Of a stretch of 64,000 bases of DNA, positions 9,753 through 18,120 are shown piece by piece; position 1 is the first letter of the stretch, and each line of letters opens with the position of its first letter. The notes beneath the pieces are model-generated. The model searched no databases. It was not told where the DNA came from and saw nothing but the letters and a program-made list of their open reading frames with translations. Source of the stretch: Actinoplanes sp. NBC_00393 (GTDB taxonomy: Bacteria; Actinomycetota; Actinomycetes; Mycobacteriales; Micromonosporaceae); the NCBI RefSeq assembly GCF_036053395.1, contig NZ_CP107942.1, forward strand, positions 462,501 to 526,500. The letters run 5' to 3'. The position numbers were made by a program, and so were the translations under genes.

Positions 9753-11414
9753 TCAGACCCTGAAGCGCTGGACCACCTCGCGCAGTTCGCCGGCCACCTG
9801 GGTGAGTTCGCTGACCGAGGCGTCAGCCTCGCCGAGTGCCGCCGTGGTGGCGTGCGCCGCGCTGGCGACCGCGTTGATGTTGCCGGCGATGGTCGAACTG
9901 CCGTTCGCGGCCTCGCCGATGCTGCGGCTCATCTCGTTGGTCGTGGCGGTCTGCTCCTCCACGGCCGACGCGATGGTGACCTGGTAGTCGTTGATCTCCG
10001 AGATGATCCGGGAGATCTCGGCGATCGCGGTCACCGCGCTGGACGTGTCGGCCTGGATCGCCTCGACCCGGCGCGCGATGTCCTCGGTGGCCTTCGCGGT
10101 CTCCTGGGCCAGGTCCTTCACCTCGGTCGCGACCACCGCGAAACCCTTGCCCGCCTCGCCCGCCCGGGCCGCCTCGATGGTCGCGTTGAGCGCCAGGAGG
10201 TTGGTCTGCTCGGCGATCGACGTGATCACCTTGACCACGTTGCCGATCTCCTCCGAGGAGGTGCCCAGCTTGGCCACCGTTTCGTTGGTGGTCTGAGCGA
10301 CGCCGACCGCGCCCGAGGCGACCTGGGCGGCGCTGTTGGCGTTCTCCGAGATCTCCCGGATCGACGCGCCCATCTGGTCGCTGCCGGCCGCGACCGACTG
10401 CACGCTGGCCGAGACCTCGCCGGCGGTCCCGGCGACCAGGCCGGCCTGCTCGGCGGCCTCCCGGGACTCGGCGTCCAGCCGGGTGGTGATGGTGCTCAGC
10501 CGCTGGGTGACGTCGCCGAGCACCTCGGCGCCGTGGTTGAGCTGGCGGACGCTGGTGATCAGGCCGTCGCGGGCGCGGTTGGTGGCCTCGGCCATCTGCC
10601 CGAGCTCGTCGCGGGACCGGACCTCGGCGGGCACGGTGAGGTCGCCGTCGGCCACCGCGCTGAGGGCCACCGACACCGTGGCCAACTGCCGTTTGATCAG
10701 GCGCATCACGCCGAAGCCGATGACGGCGGCCAGCACGAAGCCGATGACCAGGCCGAGCAGGGTGATCAGGCGGGCGTTCTGGTAGGAGTCGTCGCCGTGC
10801 TCGGCCATCGCGTCGGCGTCGCTCTCCTCGGCCGCCTGCAGCGAGTCCATCGCCTCGTTCATGGCGGTCTCGACGCGGTTGAACTCCGGGAGGATCTGAT
10901 CCGCGGCGGGCATCTCGTATCCGGCGGCCATCGGCTTGCCGAAGATGATCGTGTCGCGCAGCGCCCGGTAGTTCTGCATCGCGTCGGAGAAGGCGGTCAG
11001 GCGTTCCAGCCGGTCGGCGGCGCCCGAGCCCTCGGCGATCCCGCGGTAGCCCGCCACCGCCGCCTCGATCTGTGCGTCGGACGCCTCGGTGGCCTGTACG
11101 CCGAGCTTCGCCAACTCGTCGTCCTTGCGTGCGCCGCCCGAGTTGAAGAGCAGCATGCCCCGGAACATGCCGGTCAGCGCGGTGCGCATGTTGGCGATCT
11201 GTTCCATGCCGTCGATGTGGTTCGCCTTCATGTCGCGCAGGTCGTCGCGCAGCTCACCCATCCGGTTCAGCGCGACGCCGGTGACCAGCAGGGCGACCAG
11301 GGCGACGCAGGCCGCCGCCACGGTGCTCTTGATCAGCAGGCTCCGGTCGCCGAGCAGCCGCTCCAGCAGACCACGAGAGGCGGTCAAGGGCGGTCGGCTG
11401 CTCTCCTGCTGCAT
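9753..11414 (-). CDS. Methyl-accepting chemotaxis protein
   Basis: 553-aa transmembrane chemoreceptor. First membrane helix at about 28-48, an extracytoplasmic helical sensor region to about 205, second helix at about 213-235, HAMP domain to about 290, then the coiled-coil signalling domain with the conserved hairpin tip ([19 protein letters not shown], near 400). Its tip would dock CheA and CheW in a membrane array. No che gene lies nearby, so it is an orphan receptor relying on a distant pathway. The ATG at 11414 has GGAGGA 5 nt upstream; an in-frame ATG 30 bp earlier has none. The ligand cannot be inferred. Confidence 0.95.
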   Translation of the reverse strand: MQQESSRPPLTASRGLLERLLGDRSLLIKSTVAAACVALVALLVTGVALNRMGELRDDLRDMKANHIDGMEQIANMRTALTGMFRGMLLFNSGGARKDDELAKLGVQATEASDAQIEAAVAGYRGIAEGSGAADRLERLTAFSDAMQNYRALRDTIIFGKPMAAGYEMPAADQILPEFNRVETAMNEAMDSLQAAEESDADAMAEHGDDSYQNARLITLLGLVIGFVLAAVIGFGVMRLIKRQLATVSVALSAVADGDLTVPAEVRSRDELGQMAEATNRARDGLITSVRQLNHGAEVLGDVTQRLSTITTRLDAESREAAEQAGLVAGTAGEVSASVQSVAAGSDQMGASIREISENANSAAQVASGAVGVAQTTNETVAKLGTSSEEIGNVVKVITSIAEQTNLLALNATIEAARAGEAGKGFAVVATEVKDLAQETAKATEDIARRVEAIQADTSSAVTAIAEISRIISEINDYQVTIASAVEEQTATTNEMSRSIGEAANGSSTIAGNINAVASAAHATTAALGEADASVSELTQVAGELREVVQRFRV

Positions 11415-11509
11415 GGCTTCCTCCGTCGGCGTCGATAGGCGCAACCAACTCTAGAAGCCATTTCCGGGTGATTTCGGTAGATTGCCCAAGTCTTTCCAGG
11501 GATCGGATG

Positions 11510-12367
11510 CTAGCCGTGCACGAGGGCGATGCTGCACCGGGCGCGATGCAGCAGGTGCCGGCCGATCGACGGGCGCAGAGCGACCCGCAACGCCCGGCGG
11601 ATCCGGGCGCCGGCGACCACCAGCTGGGCCCCGGCGGCCGCCTCGGCGAGGACCTCGCCCGGCGCGCCGACCAGCACCTCGGTGGTCACCGGCACCTGCG
11701 GGAACCGTCCGCGCCAGCCGGCGACGATCTCGTCCAGCCGGTGGCGCTGCGCGGCCACGGCCGCCAGGTTCGCCTCGCAGAGCAGGTCCGGTCCGCTGTC
11801 CGGGACCGAGAAGCCGTGCACCGCGCGCAGCGGGACACCGCGTACGGCCGCCTGCTCGAAAGCGAAACCGAGCACCTGGCCGGCATTGGGGGAGTCGCTG
11901 ACACCGGCGACGACCGGGTCGGTGGCCCGTGGCTCGCCGCGGACCACCACCACCGGGCAGCGGGCGTGCGCGCTCACCGAGGCGCTGGTCGAGCCGAGCA
12001 GAGCGCGGACGCCGGAGTGGCGCGGGCCGCCCACCACGAGCAGGCCGGCCTCCGCACCCCGCTGGGTCAGCGCCACCGCGGCCGTGCCGTGCTCGACGCG
12101 GGCACCGACACGGACGCACGGGTGCGTCTTACCGGCCGCCGCGATCGCCTTGCCGAGCATGTCCCCGACGGCGTCGTCCGTGTCGGCGTCGGGGTAGACG
12201 GCAGCGGCCGGCATCATCGCCGCCGCGGGCACATAGGTGGGCCACTCGTACGCATAGAGCAGCTCGACCGGCGCGTCGGTGCGCTGGGCCTCGTCGAGAG
12301 CCCAGCGTGCGGCCTTGCGCGCGTCCGGAGAGCCGTCGAACCCGACGACGATCTTCTGAGTGGACAC
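11510..12367 (-). CDS. Tandem universal stress protein
   Basis: 285 aa with two UspA domains (about 1-140 and 147-285). The first begins KIVVGFDGSPDARKAARWAL, typical of the fold. The ATP-binding loop G-x2-G-x9-G-S is imperfect in domain 1 (GGPRHSGVRALLGS, second glycine lost) and unrecognisable in domain 2, so nucleotide binding is uncertain. GTG start at 12367 with GAGGAGG 7 nt upstream. Tandem USPs are typical members of actinobacterial hypoxia (DosR) regulons; a weak Dos-type element lies 55 bp upstream at the same spacing as the stronger elements elsewhere in this window. The PfpI-family gene ends 68 bp upstream on the same strand. Confidence 0.93.
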   Translation of the reverse strand: MSTQKIVVGFDGSPDARKAARWALDEAQRTDAPVELLYAYEWPTYVPAAAMMPAAAVYPDADTDDAVGDMLGKAIAAAGKTHPCVRVGARVEHGTAAVALTQRGAEAGLLVVGGPRHSGVRALLGSTSASVSAHARCPVVVVRGEPRATDPVVAGVSDSPNAGQVLGFAFEQAAVRGVPLRAVHGFSVPDSGPDLLCEANLAAVAAQRHRLDEIVAGWRGRFPQVPVTTEVLVGAPGEVLAEAAAGAQLVVAGARIRRALRVALRPSIGRHLLHRARCSIALVHG

Positions 12368-12422
12368 GGTGAGCCTCCTCACATTCCACTCTGATCGTCG
12401 TTCGTGAACGACCCGTTCGGCA

Positions 12423-12436
12423 AGGCCAAGTGTCCT
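12423..12436 (-). promoter_or_regulatory. Weak Dos-type box before the universal stress protein
   Basis: AGGCCAAGTGTCCT keeps the inner half-sites GGCC-N4-GTCC of the boxes at 52768, 59714 and 61463, but the outer positions differ. The gap of 55 bp to the start codon resembles the 58 and 61 bp seen for the nitroreductase and phosphoketolase genes. Confidence 0.35.
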
Positions 12437-13107
12437 CAGCTCTTCAGGACCTTCAGCACCGCCTCGGCGACACCGGTCGAGGAGGCCGGGTTCTGACCGG
12501 TCACCAGGCGGCCGTCGGTGACCACGTGCGGCTGCCAGTCGGCGGCGCCGGTGTGCTTCGCGCCCAGCCCCTCCAGGCGGCTCTGCAGCAGGAACGGCAC
12601 CACCTCGGTGAGGCCGACCGCGTTCTCCTCGGAGTCGGTGAACCCGGCGACGTTCTTCCCGGCGACCAGCGGAGTGCCGTCGGACAGGGTGATGCCGATC
12701 AGAGCGGCCGGGCCGTGGCAGACGGCGGCCACCACGCCGCCGCGCTCGTACAGGTCGCGGGCGAAGGCGGCGAGATCCGGGTCGGAGGGGAAGTCCCACA
12801 TCGCGCCGTGGCCGCCGGCGAACAGGACCGCGTCGTAGTCGGCCTGCTCGACGTCGGCGAAGCGCGGGGTGTTCTTCAGCTTCTCCTGAACCGTGGTGTC
12901 CTCGGTGAAGGCGCGCTGCACCGGGTCGGAGAGGTCCACACCGTCCACCGGCGGCTCCCCGCCGGCGACGCTGACCAGGTCGACCTTGTAGCCGGCGTCG
13001 GTGAAGACCTGCCACGGGTGGGCCGCCTCCGGCAGGTAGAAGCCGGTCGGGCGGAGGCCGCCGAGGTCGCCGTGGCTGGTGAGGGCGATCAGGATTCGGT
13101 TCGTCAT
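12436..13107 (-). CDS. DJ-1/PfpI-family class I amidotransferase-like protein
   Basis: 223-aa cytoplasmic protein like yeast and bacterial Hsp31 glyoxalases. The nucleophile elbow AAVCHGPAAL (Cys about 129) and the upstream acidic residue in FAGGHGAMWDF fit the Cys-His-Glu/Asp site. Relatives convert methylglyoxal to lactate without cofactor or act as chaperones; which applies here is open. The start at 13107 matches the family N-terminus (M-x-x-RILIALT); an ATG four codons earlier is possible. It is transcribed away from a LysR-type gene 76 bp distant, which probably regulates it. Confidence 0.9.
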   Translation of the reverse strand: MTNRILIALTSHGDLGGLRPTGFYLPEAAHPWQVFTDAGYKVDLVSVAGGEPPVDGVDLSDPVQRAFTEDTTVQEKLKNTPRFADVEQADYDAVLFAGGHGAMWDFPSDPDLAAFARDLYERGGVVAAVCHGPAALIGITLSDGTPLVAGKNVAGFTDSEENAVGLTEVVPFLLQSRLEGLGAKHTGAADWQPHVVTDGRLVTGQNPASSTGVAEAVLKVLKS

Positions 13108-13183
13108 GCCCCCGATCATGCGCCGCCACAGCCATCGGGCACCAAGAGCAACAGCACGGGTGAGCCATCGGAATACTGATGGC

Positions 13184-14038
13184 ATGATCTCGCTGGACCT
13201 GCTGCAGACGTTCCTGGCCGTCCACCGCGCCGGCACCCTGACCCGGGCGGCCGAGGCGCTCGGTCTCGCCCAGCCGACGGTCACCGCGCAGGTCCGGGCA
13301 CTGGAGGAGCGGATCGGGCAGCCGCTGTTCGTGCGCGGCGCGCGCGGCGTCACCCCGACCGCGGCCGCCGACGACCTGACGCGCCGGCTCGACGGGCCGC
13401 TCGACGCGCTGGCCGCGGTGGCTGCCGGGCTGACCGGCGCCGCCGGGCCGGCCGGCCGCACTCTGCACCTGGGTGGTCCGGCCGAGCTGATGACCGCCCG
13501 GGTGCTGCCCGCGCTGGCCGGGACGATCGCCGCCGGGGTCTCGGTACGCGTCCAGCTCGGCCTCGCCGACGACCTGCTCGCCGACCTGGCCGCCGGCCGA
13601 CTCGACCTGGTGGTCAGCGCGATCCGGCCGCGGCGGGGCGGGATCTCCGCCGAACCGCTCTGCGACGAGGAATTCCTGCTGGTCGGCGCGCCGGGACTGG
13701 CTTTCTCCGCGGCGCCGCTGCTCGCCTACGCCGAGGAACTGCCGATCATCCGCCGATGGTGGCGGCATGTGCTCGGGACGCCGCCGCCGAAACGGGCCGT
13801 GCTCGTCGTGCCCGATCTGCGGGGTCTGCGCGCCGCGGCGGCGGCCGGGATCGGGGCGACCGTGCTGCCCCGCTATCTGGTCGCCGACGAACTGCGGGCC
13901 GGCACGCTGGTCGACCTGCACCCCACCGAGGACCCGCCGATCAACACGATCTACCTGGCCACCCGGACCGCCGGGCGGGACGAGCCGCACGTGTCGGCGG
14001 CCCGTGGGGCGCTGCTCATGCAGGGTCGTCTCTGGTGA
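13184..14038 (+). CDS. LysR-family transcriptional regulator
   Basis: 284 aa. The N-terminal winged helix-turn-helix spans about 3-60 (AAEALGLAQPTVTAQVRALE) and the periplasmic-binding-like effector domain spans about 88-280. Divergent arrangement with the DJ-1/PfpI gene and the 76-bp shared spacer suggest classic LysR control of that neighbour and of itself. The ATG at 13184 gives the standard family N-terminus, although the ribosome binding site is poor. Its last 23 bp overlap the end of the convergent MarR gene. The effector domain is somewhat short for the family. Confidence 0.92.
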   Translation: MISLDLLQTFLAVHRAGTLTRAAEALGLAQPTVTAQVRALEERIGQPLFVRGARGVTPTAAADDLTRRLDGPLDALAAVAAGLTGAAGPAGRTLHLGGPAELMTARVLPALAGTIAAGVSVRVQLGLADDLLADLAAGRLDLVVSAIRPRRGGISAEPLCDEEFLLVGAPGLAFSAAPLLAYAEELPIIRRWWRHVLGTPPPKRAVLVVPDLRGLRAAAAAGIGATVLPRYLVADELRAGTLVDLHPTEDPPINTIYLATRTAGRDEPHVSAARGALLMQGRLW

Positions 14039-14540
14039 CCTGCTTCGGGCCGACGATCTCCGTGAGCAAGGGGCCGACGACGTCGCTGAGCAGGGCGGCG
14101 AGGGCGGTGGCGGCGCCGGGGGAGAGAGGGATGAACGCGTGGCGTACCGCCTCCCGGGCCTTGGCGGTGACCTCCCGGGCCATCTTCTCGCCCTCCGGGG
14201 TGGGGCAGAGCCAGACCCGGCGGCGGTCCGCCTCGTCACGTTCCCGTTCGATCAGGCCGGCCGCCTCCAGCCGGTCGGCCAGTGGGGTGACCGAGGACTG
14301 CTGGACGTAGAGCAGCCGGGCCAGCGCGCCGCCGGTCAGGCCGTCGTGCTCGCCCAGCGCGTACAGCGCCAGCAGGTCCAGCGCCGGCATCCCGGCGTCG
14401 GCTGCCGCCTCGTCCAGGGCGTTCTGGATCATGCGTCCGGCCTGCAGGATCAGATAGCCGAGTTCCAGGCCTTCCGGGGAACGGGCGATCGAGGTCACGG
14501 TTGTTTCATCGGCCGAACATTCCGATGACTGAAGCGTCAC
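14016..14540 (-). CDS. MarR-family transcriptional regulator
   Basis: 174 aa with a winged helix-turn-helix core (about 45-135): GGALARLLYVQQSSVTPLADRLEAAGLIER and the wing DEADRRRVWL. Members bind palindromes as dimers and respond to phenolic or oxidative signals. The start is uncertain: ATG at 14540 has no clear ribosome binding site and an in-frame GTG lies at 14498. It is divergent from glnII with 118 bp between, but its target is unknown. The 3' end overlaps the convergent LysR gene by 23 bp. Confidence 0.88.
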   Translation of the reverse strand: MTLQSSECSADETTVTSIARSPEGLELGYLILQAGRMIQNALDEAAADAGMPALDLLALYALGEHDGLTGGALARLLYVQQSSVTPLADRLEAAGLIERERDEADRRRVWLCPTPEGEKMAREVTAKAREAVRHAFIPLSPGAATALAALLSDVVGPLLTEIVGPKQVTRDDPA

Positions 14541-14577
14541 CGAGTAACCGGGATCACGCGTCCGAGGTGCGGGATCG

Positions 14578-14602
14578 GAAACGTGGCGTAAATGTTCGAA
14601 AG
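14578..14602 (+). promoter_or_regulatory. Candidate nitrogen-control (GlnR-like) element
   Basis: GAAAC, GTAAA and GAAAG recur with a 10-bp period 57-81 bp before glnII. The actinobacterial GlnR site is built of gTnAc and GaAAc boxes with an 11-bp period, so the match is suggestive but off in spacing. Confidence 0.3.
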
Positions 14603-14658
14603 CTAGCCTCCTCGCGCTCGACCCGCTCGCTCATGACTCGCTTACGAGGAGACTCTCC

Positions 14659-15663
14659 GTGGCTATCAAGGCCGAATACCTGTGGATCGACGGCACCCAG
14701 CCGACCGCGAAGCTGCGGTCCAAGACCAAGATCCTGGCTGAGGGCGCCGAGCCGCCGGTGTGGGGCTTCGACGGCTCCAGCACCAACCAGGCGCCCGGTG
14801 ACAAGTCGGACTGTGTGCTCCAGCCGGTCTTCACCTGTCCGGACCCCATCCGTGGGGGCAACAACATCATCGTGCTCTGCGAGGTGCTGCTGATCGACGG
14901 CACCCCGCACCCGACCAACACGCGTGCCCTCTGCGCCGAGACCGCCGCCAAGTACGGCGACCAGGAGCCGATCTTCGGCATCGAGCAGGAGTACACCTTC
15001 TTCAAGGACGGCCGCCCGCTCGGCTTCCCGGTCGGCGGCGGCTACCCGGCCCCGCAGGGCGGCTACTACTGCGGCGTCGGCGCGGACGAGGTCTTCGGCC
15101 GCGAGATCGTCGAGGCGCACATGGACGCCTGCCTCGAGGCCGGCCTGCACCTGTCCGGCATCAACGCCGAGGTCATGCCGGGTCAGTGGGAGTTCCAGAT
15201 CGGCCCGGTCGGCGCGCCGCAGGTCGCCGACGAGCTCTGGGTCGCCCGCTGGCTGCTCTACCGCATCGCCGAGGACTACGGCATCTCCGCCACCCTCGAC
15301 CCGAAGCCGGTCAAGGGCGACTGGAACGGCGCCGGCGCGCACACCAACTTCTCCACCAACGCGATGCGCTCCGGCTACGACGCGATCATCACGGCGTGTG
15401 AGGCGCTCGGCAAGAAGCGCCAGGAGCACGTCGACGGCTACGGCGCGGACATCGAGCACCGGCTCACCGGCCTGCACGAGACCGCCCCGTGGACCGAGTA
15501 CAGCTACGGCGTCTCCGACCGGGGCGCGTCGGTGCGTATCCCGTGGCAGGTGGAGAAGGACGGCAAGGGTTACATCGAGGACCGCCGCCCGAACGCCAAC
15601 GTCGACCCGTACGTGGTCACCCGCCTGATCATCGACACCTGCTGCTCGGCGCTGGCTTCCTGA
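14659..15663 (+). CDS. glnII: Glutamine synthetase type II
   Basis: 334-aa enzyme making glutamine from glutamate, ammonia and ATP. It is the short eukaryote-like GSII type rather than the ~470-aa GSI. Signatures include WGFDGSST (about 35-42), the catalytic Glu in GIEQEYTFF (about 107-115), NAEVMPGQWEFQIGP (about 174-188) and the ATP-site stretch GAGAHTNFST (about 230-239). There is no adenylylation loop. GTG start with GAGGAGA 6 nt upstream. GSII in actinobacteria is usually transcribed by GlnR under nitrogen limitation; a weak candidate site lies upstream. An N-formylglutamate amidohydrolase gene follows 32 bp later and may share the transcript. Confidence 0.97.
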   Translation: MAIKAEYLWIDGTQPTAKLRSKTKILAEGAEPPVWGFDGSSTNQAPGDKSDCVLQPVFTCPDPIRGGNNIIVLCEVLLIDGTPHPTNTRALCAETAAKYGDQEPIFGIEQEYTFFKDGRPLGFPVGGGYPAPQGGYYCGVGADEVFGREIVEAHMDACLEAGLHLSGINAEVMPGQWEFQIGPVGAPQVADELWVARWLLYRIAEDYGISATLDPKPVKGDWNGAGAHTNFSTNAMRSGYDAIITACEALGKKRQEHVDGYGADIEHRLTGLHETAPWTEYSYGVSDRGASVRIPWQVEKDGKGYIEDRRPNANVDPYVVTRLIIDTCCSALAS

Positions 15664-15695
15664 TTCTGTCGGACCCCGGGAGTAGTTTCCGGGGC

Positions 15696-16490
15696 GTGGC
15701 GTTCGAAGTGATTCCCGGGGATGCCGGTTCGCCGGTCATCCTGCACGTTCCGCACGCCTCACGGGCGCTCGCCGAGTCCGGCCTGATCCTGGACTCGGCG
15801 GCGCTCGGTGCGGAGCTAGACCATCTGACCGATGCGTACACCGACGTGATCGCTTCACGGGCGGCCGCGGCCGCCGTGCGGCGACCATGGATGCTGGTGA
15901 ACCGGTTGTCCCGGCTGGTCGTCGATCCGGAGCGGTTCCCGGACGAGACCGAGGAGATGCTCGCGGTGGGCATGGGGCCGGTCTACACCCACGGCTACGC
16001 CGGGCGACGGTTGCGCGAGGCTGATCCGGCACGCGACGCGGTGCTGATGAAAGAGCACTTCTTTCCGTACGCGGAAGCGATGTCCACGCTGGTCGACTCG
16101 GTTCTGGCCGGCGCCGGCCGTGCGGTGATCCTGGACGTGCACTCCTATCCGACCGCCGCGCTGCCCTACGAGCTGCACGGTGACGGGCCGCGACCACCGA
16201 TCTGCCTCGGCACGCTGGCCGGGCACACCCCCGACTGGCTCCTCTCGGCCGCCCGGGCCGCCTTCCCCGGCGCCGGGCTGGACAGTCCGTTCGCCGGCGC
16301 CTACGTGCCGCTGAAGCATCTCGGGGTGACCGCCGAGGTCTCCGCGCTGATGATCGAGATCCGTCGCGACCAGTACATGCTCGAGCCGGGCGGCGAACCC
16401 ACCGACGGCCTCGACAGGCTGGCCGAGGCGATCGCCGGGCTGGTCGACGCCGTTCCCGTATGGGTAGGAGCGCTCCGGCGCGGCGGATGA
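15696..16490 (+). CDS. N-formylglutamate amidohydrolase
   Basis: 264-aa zinc-dependent hydrolase of the HutG-type FGase family, releasing glutamate and formate from N-formylglutamate. Visible are HVPHASR (about 18-24), a second conserved segment VLDVHSYP (about 148-155) and the C-terminal EIRRDQYM motif. The GTG at 15696 gives the standard N-terminus just before the first zinc motif; the ribosome binding site is weak. Position behind glnII suggests a role in glutamate supply, although the other hut genes for histidine breakdown are absent. Confidence 0.88.
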   Translation: MAFEVIPGDAGSPVILHVPHASRALAESGLILDSAALGAELDHLTDAYTDVIASRAAAAAVRRPWMLVNRLSRLVVDPERFPDETEEMLAVGMGPVYTHGYAGRRLREADPARDAVLMKEHFFPYAEAMSTLVDSVLAGAGRAVILDVHSYPTAALPYELHGDGPRPPICLGTLAGHTPDWLLSAARAAFPGAGLDSPFAGAYVPLKHLGVTAEVSALMIEIRRDQYMLEPGGEPTDGLDRLAEAIAGLVDAVPVWVGALRRGG

Positions 16491-16538
16491 CATGATGGGC
16501 CGGGCAGGCCGTCACCGCAGGGAAAGGCACGGCAGTCG

Positions 16539-16868
16539 ATGGCGAACTTCGAGGCGCGGACCGCTGCCGGGCCAGACCGGATCACGGTGTCCCTCGCCGG
16601 CGAGTGTGACCTTTCGGCCCGCGAGCACCTCACCGCCGTCCTGCTCGACGCGCTCCAACGGACCAACGCCGTCTTCGTCGACCTCGCCCGGCTCACCTTC
16701 CTCGACTCCAGCGGGGTGCACGGCCTGATTACCGCCCACCACGCCGCCAAGAACCGCAACGCCCGCGTCTACGTCGTCAACGCGACCGGCCCGGTCGCCG
16801 CCGTCCTCGAACTCACCGGCCTCGACGCCCTCCTGCGCGCTCCGGCCGAAGACCGCCGCCATGCCTGA
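16539..16868 (+). CDS. STAS-domain anti-sigma factor antagonist
   Basis: 109-aa single STAS domain like SpoIIAA/RsbV. The phospho-acceptor Ser lies in FLDSSGVHGL (about 54-63). When dephosphorylated such proteins bind and neutralise a partner kinase/anti-sigma factor, freeing a sigma factor. The next gene overlaps it by 8 bp and encodes exactly such a kinase, so the two form a partner-switch module. GGGAAAGG upstream serves as ribosome binding site. No sigma factor gene is adjacent; the SpoIIE-type phosphatase at 18121-19623 could dephosphorylate it. Confidence 0.93.
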   Translation: MANFEARTAAGPDRITVSLAGECDLSAREHLTAVLLDALQRTNAVFVDLARLTFLDSSGVHGLITAHHAAKNRNARVYVVNATGPVAAVLELTGLDALLRAPAEDRRHA

Positions 16869-17241
16869 GCCCGCCGACGACGGGATGTCGTATTCGGAGC
16901 CGGACGACCTCCGGGCAGTCCGGGCCTTCGTCACCGAACGCGCCCTCGCCCTCGGCCTGCCCGCCGGCCGGGTGGGCGTGCTCACCCTGGCGGTCAGCGA
17001 GCTGACCACCAACACGCTGCAGCACACCGAGGGCGGTGGGCACATCCGGGTCTGGGCGGAGAACGGGCGGCTCGTCTGCGACGTCGTCGACGGTGGGCCG
17101 GACCGGCCTTTCGGGCGTGCCATGCCGTCCGCTGAGGCTATCCGCGGGCGTGGGCTCGCCATCGTCGAACGGGTCTGCGACTCGGTCTACACCTGGACGG
17201 TGCCGGGGGGCACGTTGGTGCGGATCTGCCTCAACCTCTGA
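16861..17241 (+). CDS. RsbW-like ATP-binding anti-sigma/kinase protein
   Basis: 126-aa HATPase_c domain of the serine-kinase anti-sigma type. N box ELTTNTLQH (about 47-55), G1 box DVVDGGP (about 74-80) and G2 box GRGLAIV (about 95-101) are visible, while no histidine-kinase dimerisation domain is present. It should phosphorylate the upstream STAS protein and sequester a sigma factor or another target. It overlaps the STAS gene by 8 bp, implying translational coupling. The target is unknown, as no sigma gene lies in this window. Confidence 0.92.
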   Translation: MPEPADDGMSYSEPDDLRAVRAFVTERALALGLPAGRVGVLTLAVSELTTNTLQHTEGGGHIRVWAENGRLVCDVVDGGPDRPFGRAMPSAEAIRGRGLAIVERVCDSVYTWTVPGGTLVRICLNL

Positions 17242-17451
17242 TTCCCGGTACGGGGGCTGGCCGTTACCGCGGGCCCCGAACCTCGCAATCTTGAGCCGCG
17301 CTGCTTTTGCTCTTGCATGCCTGGTTCTGCGCTGCTTTGGGCTTTGCGTGTCTCGTTCGCGCTGCTTTGGGTTTGCGTGTCTCGTTCGCGCCGCTTCGCT
17401 GGTGTGCTCCTGCTCAGCGCCGCCTGAAACCGCGCCGGCTATATTTCCGCC

Positions 17452-17531
17452 CCCAAGATCCGTTGCTGCTGCGATCTTGGGCTTCCGTGCACCCCGGGGT
17501 GTGGGTTATCGCCCAAGATCGCACCAGCAGC
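17452..17531. repeat. Inverted-repeat cluster CCCAAGATC / GATCTTGGG
   Basis: CCCAAGATC at 17452-17460 faces GATCTTGGG at 17473-17481. The second arm extends to GCGATCTTGGGC (17471-17482), which is perfectly complementary to GCCCAAGATCGC at 17511-17522. Allowing two mismatches, the latter pair grows to 21 bp (17462-17482 with 17511-17531). Two alternative hairpins can therefore form. Confidence 0.8.
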
Positions 17532-17636
17532 CTGCGTGGCGGTCGGCCACGCAACGTCATTGGCTGCCGGGCGGGACGGGCGTTGTTGCGGTGACCGGGT
17601 GCTTCCGTGGCCGGGGTCGGCGGGGCTCCGGAGTGC

Positions 17637-17689
17637 GGCTGGTTGACAGGGCTGTTTGAGAGCGGCTCAAACAACCTTGTTAACCAGCC
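17637..17689. repeat. Long imperfect hairpin, 24-bp arms
   Basis: Arms at 17637-17660 (beginning GGCTGGTT) and 17666-17689 (ending AACCAGCC) pair over 24 positions with three mismatches and a 5-nt loop. In plus-strand RNA two of the three mismatches are G-U pairs. It is 400 bp from the nearest upstream gene, so it is not an obvious terminator. Confidence 0.75.
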
Positions 17690-17892
17690 GGTCATGGGCG
17701 GAAGCGGTCTGGCGAGCGCGGCAGACGAGGGTGTGGGCCTATGCCTGCTGGGCTGGCGTGGGCGGCCGCCCGCCTTTGGCCATGCCACCAGTGTCGGGGT
17801 GAGGGCCGGTCACGGATCCCTTGGCCTTGCGGTGGGCTGAGGGGGTCGGGGATAGCGGGGGCGGTGTCAGCGTGGCGGCGCGGTGGGGCTTG

Positions 17893-18036
17893 CCTGGCAG
17901 GCGGGTGCGGTGCGGCCCTGGCGAGTGGATGCAGTGCGAGCCTGGCAGGCGGGTGCGGTGCGGCCCTGGCGGGTGCCTGCGGTGCGGGCCTGGCGGGTGC
18001 CTGCGGTGCGGGCCTGGCCGGTGGTGCGGCGGAGTC
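17893..18036. repeat. 24-bp tandem repeat, about six units
   Basis: Units start at 17893, 17917, 17941, 17965, 17989 and 18013, each beginning CCTGGC. Units 4 and 5 are identical, units 1 and 3 are identical, and unit 6 is degenerate. The array ends about 85 bp from the 3' end of the phosphatase gene. Confidence 0.85.
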
Positions 18037-18120
18037 TGGCGGATGACGTGGCGTGGCGGGGCGTGGCGCGGCGGGGTGGGGTGGGCGGGGTGGGGCGGGG
18101 ATGTTCGTACCCCGGAGTGG

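Larger units (their letters stand above)
17242..18120. other. Long non-coding, repeat-rich region
   Basis: About 880 bp without a credible gene between the anti-sigma gene and the convergent phosphatase gene. It contains short direct repeats of TGCGTGTCTCGTTCGCG near 17346-17395, an inverted-repeat cluster at 17452-17531, a 24-bp-arm hairpin at 17637-17689 and 24-bp tandem repeats at 17893-18036. Open frames here are lengthened by GC bias and by the repeats, and have neither ribosome binding sites nor recognisable domains. Confidence 0.75.

Noticed and set aside
9699..11438. A 579-codon plus-strand frame opposite the chemoreceptor gene
   Set aside because: His/Gly/Asp/Arg-rich composition typical of a shadow; the chemoreceptor is unmistakable.
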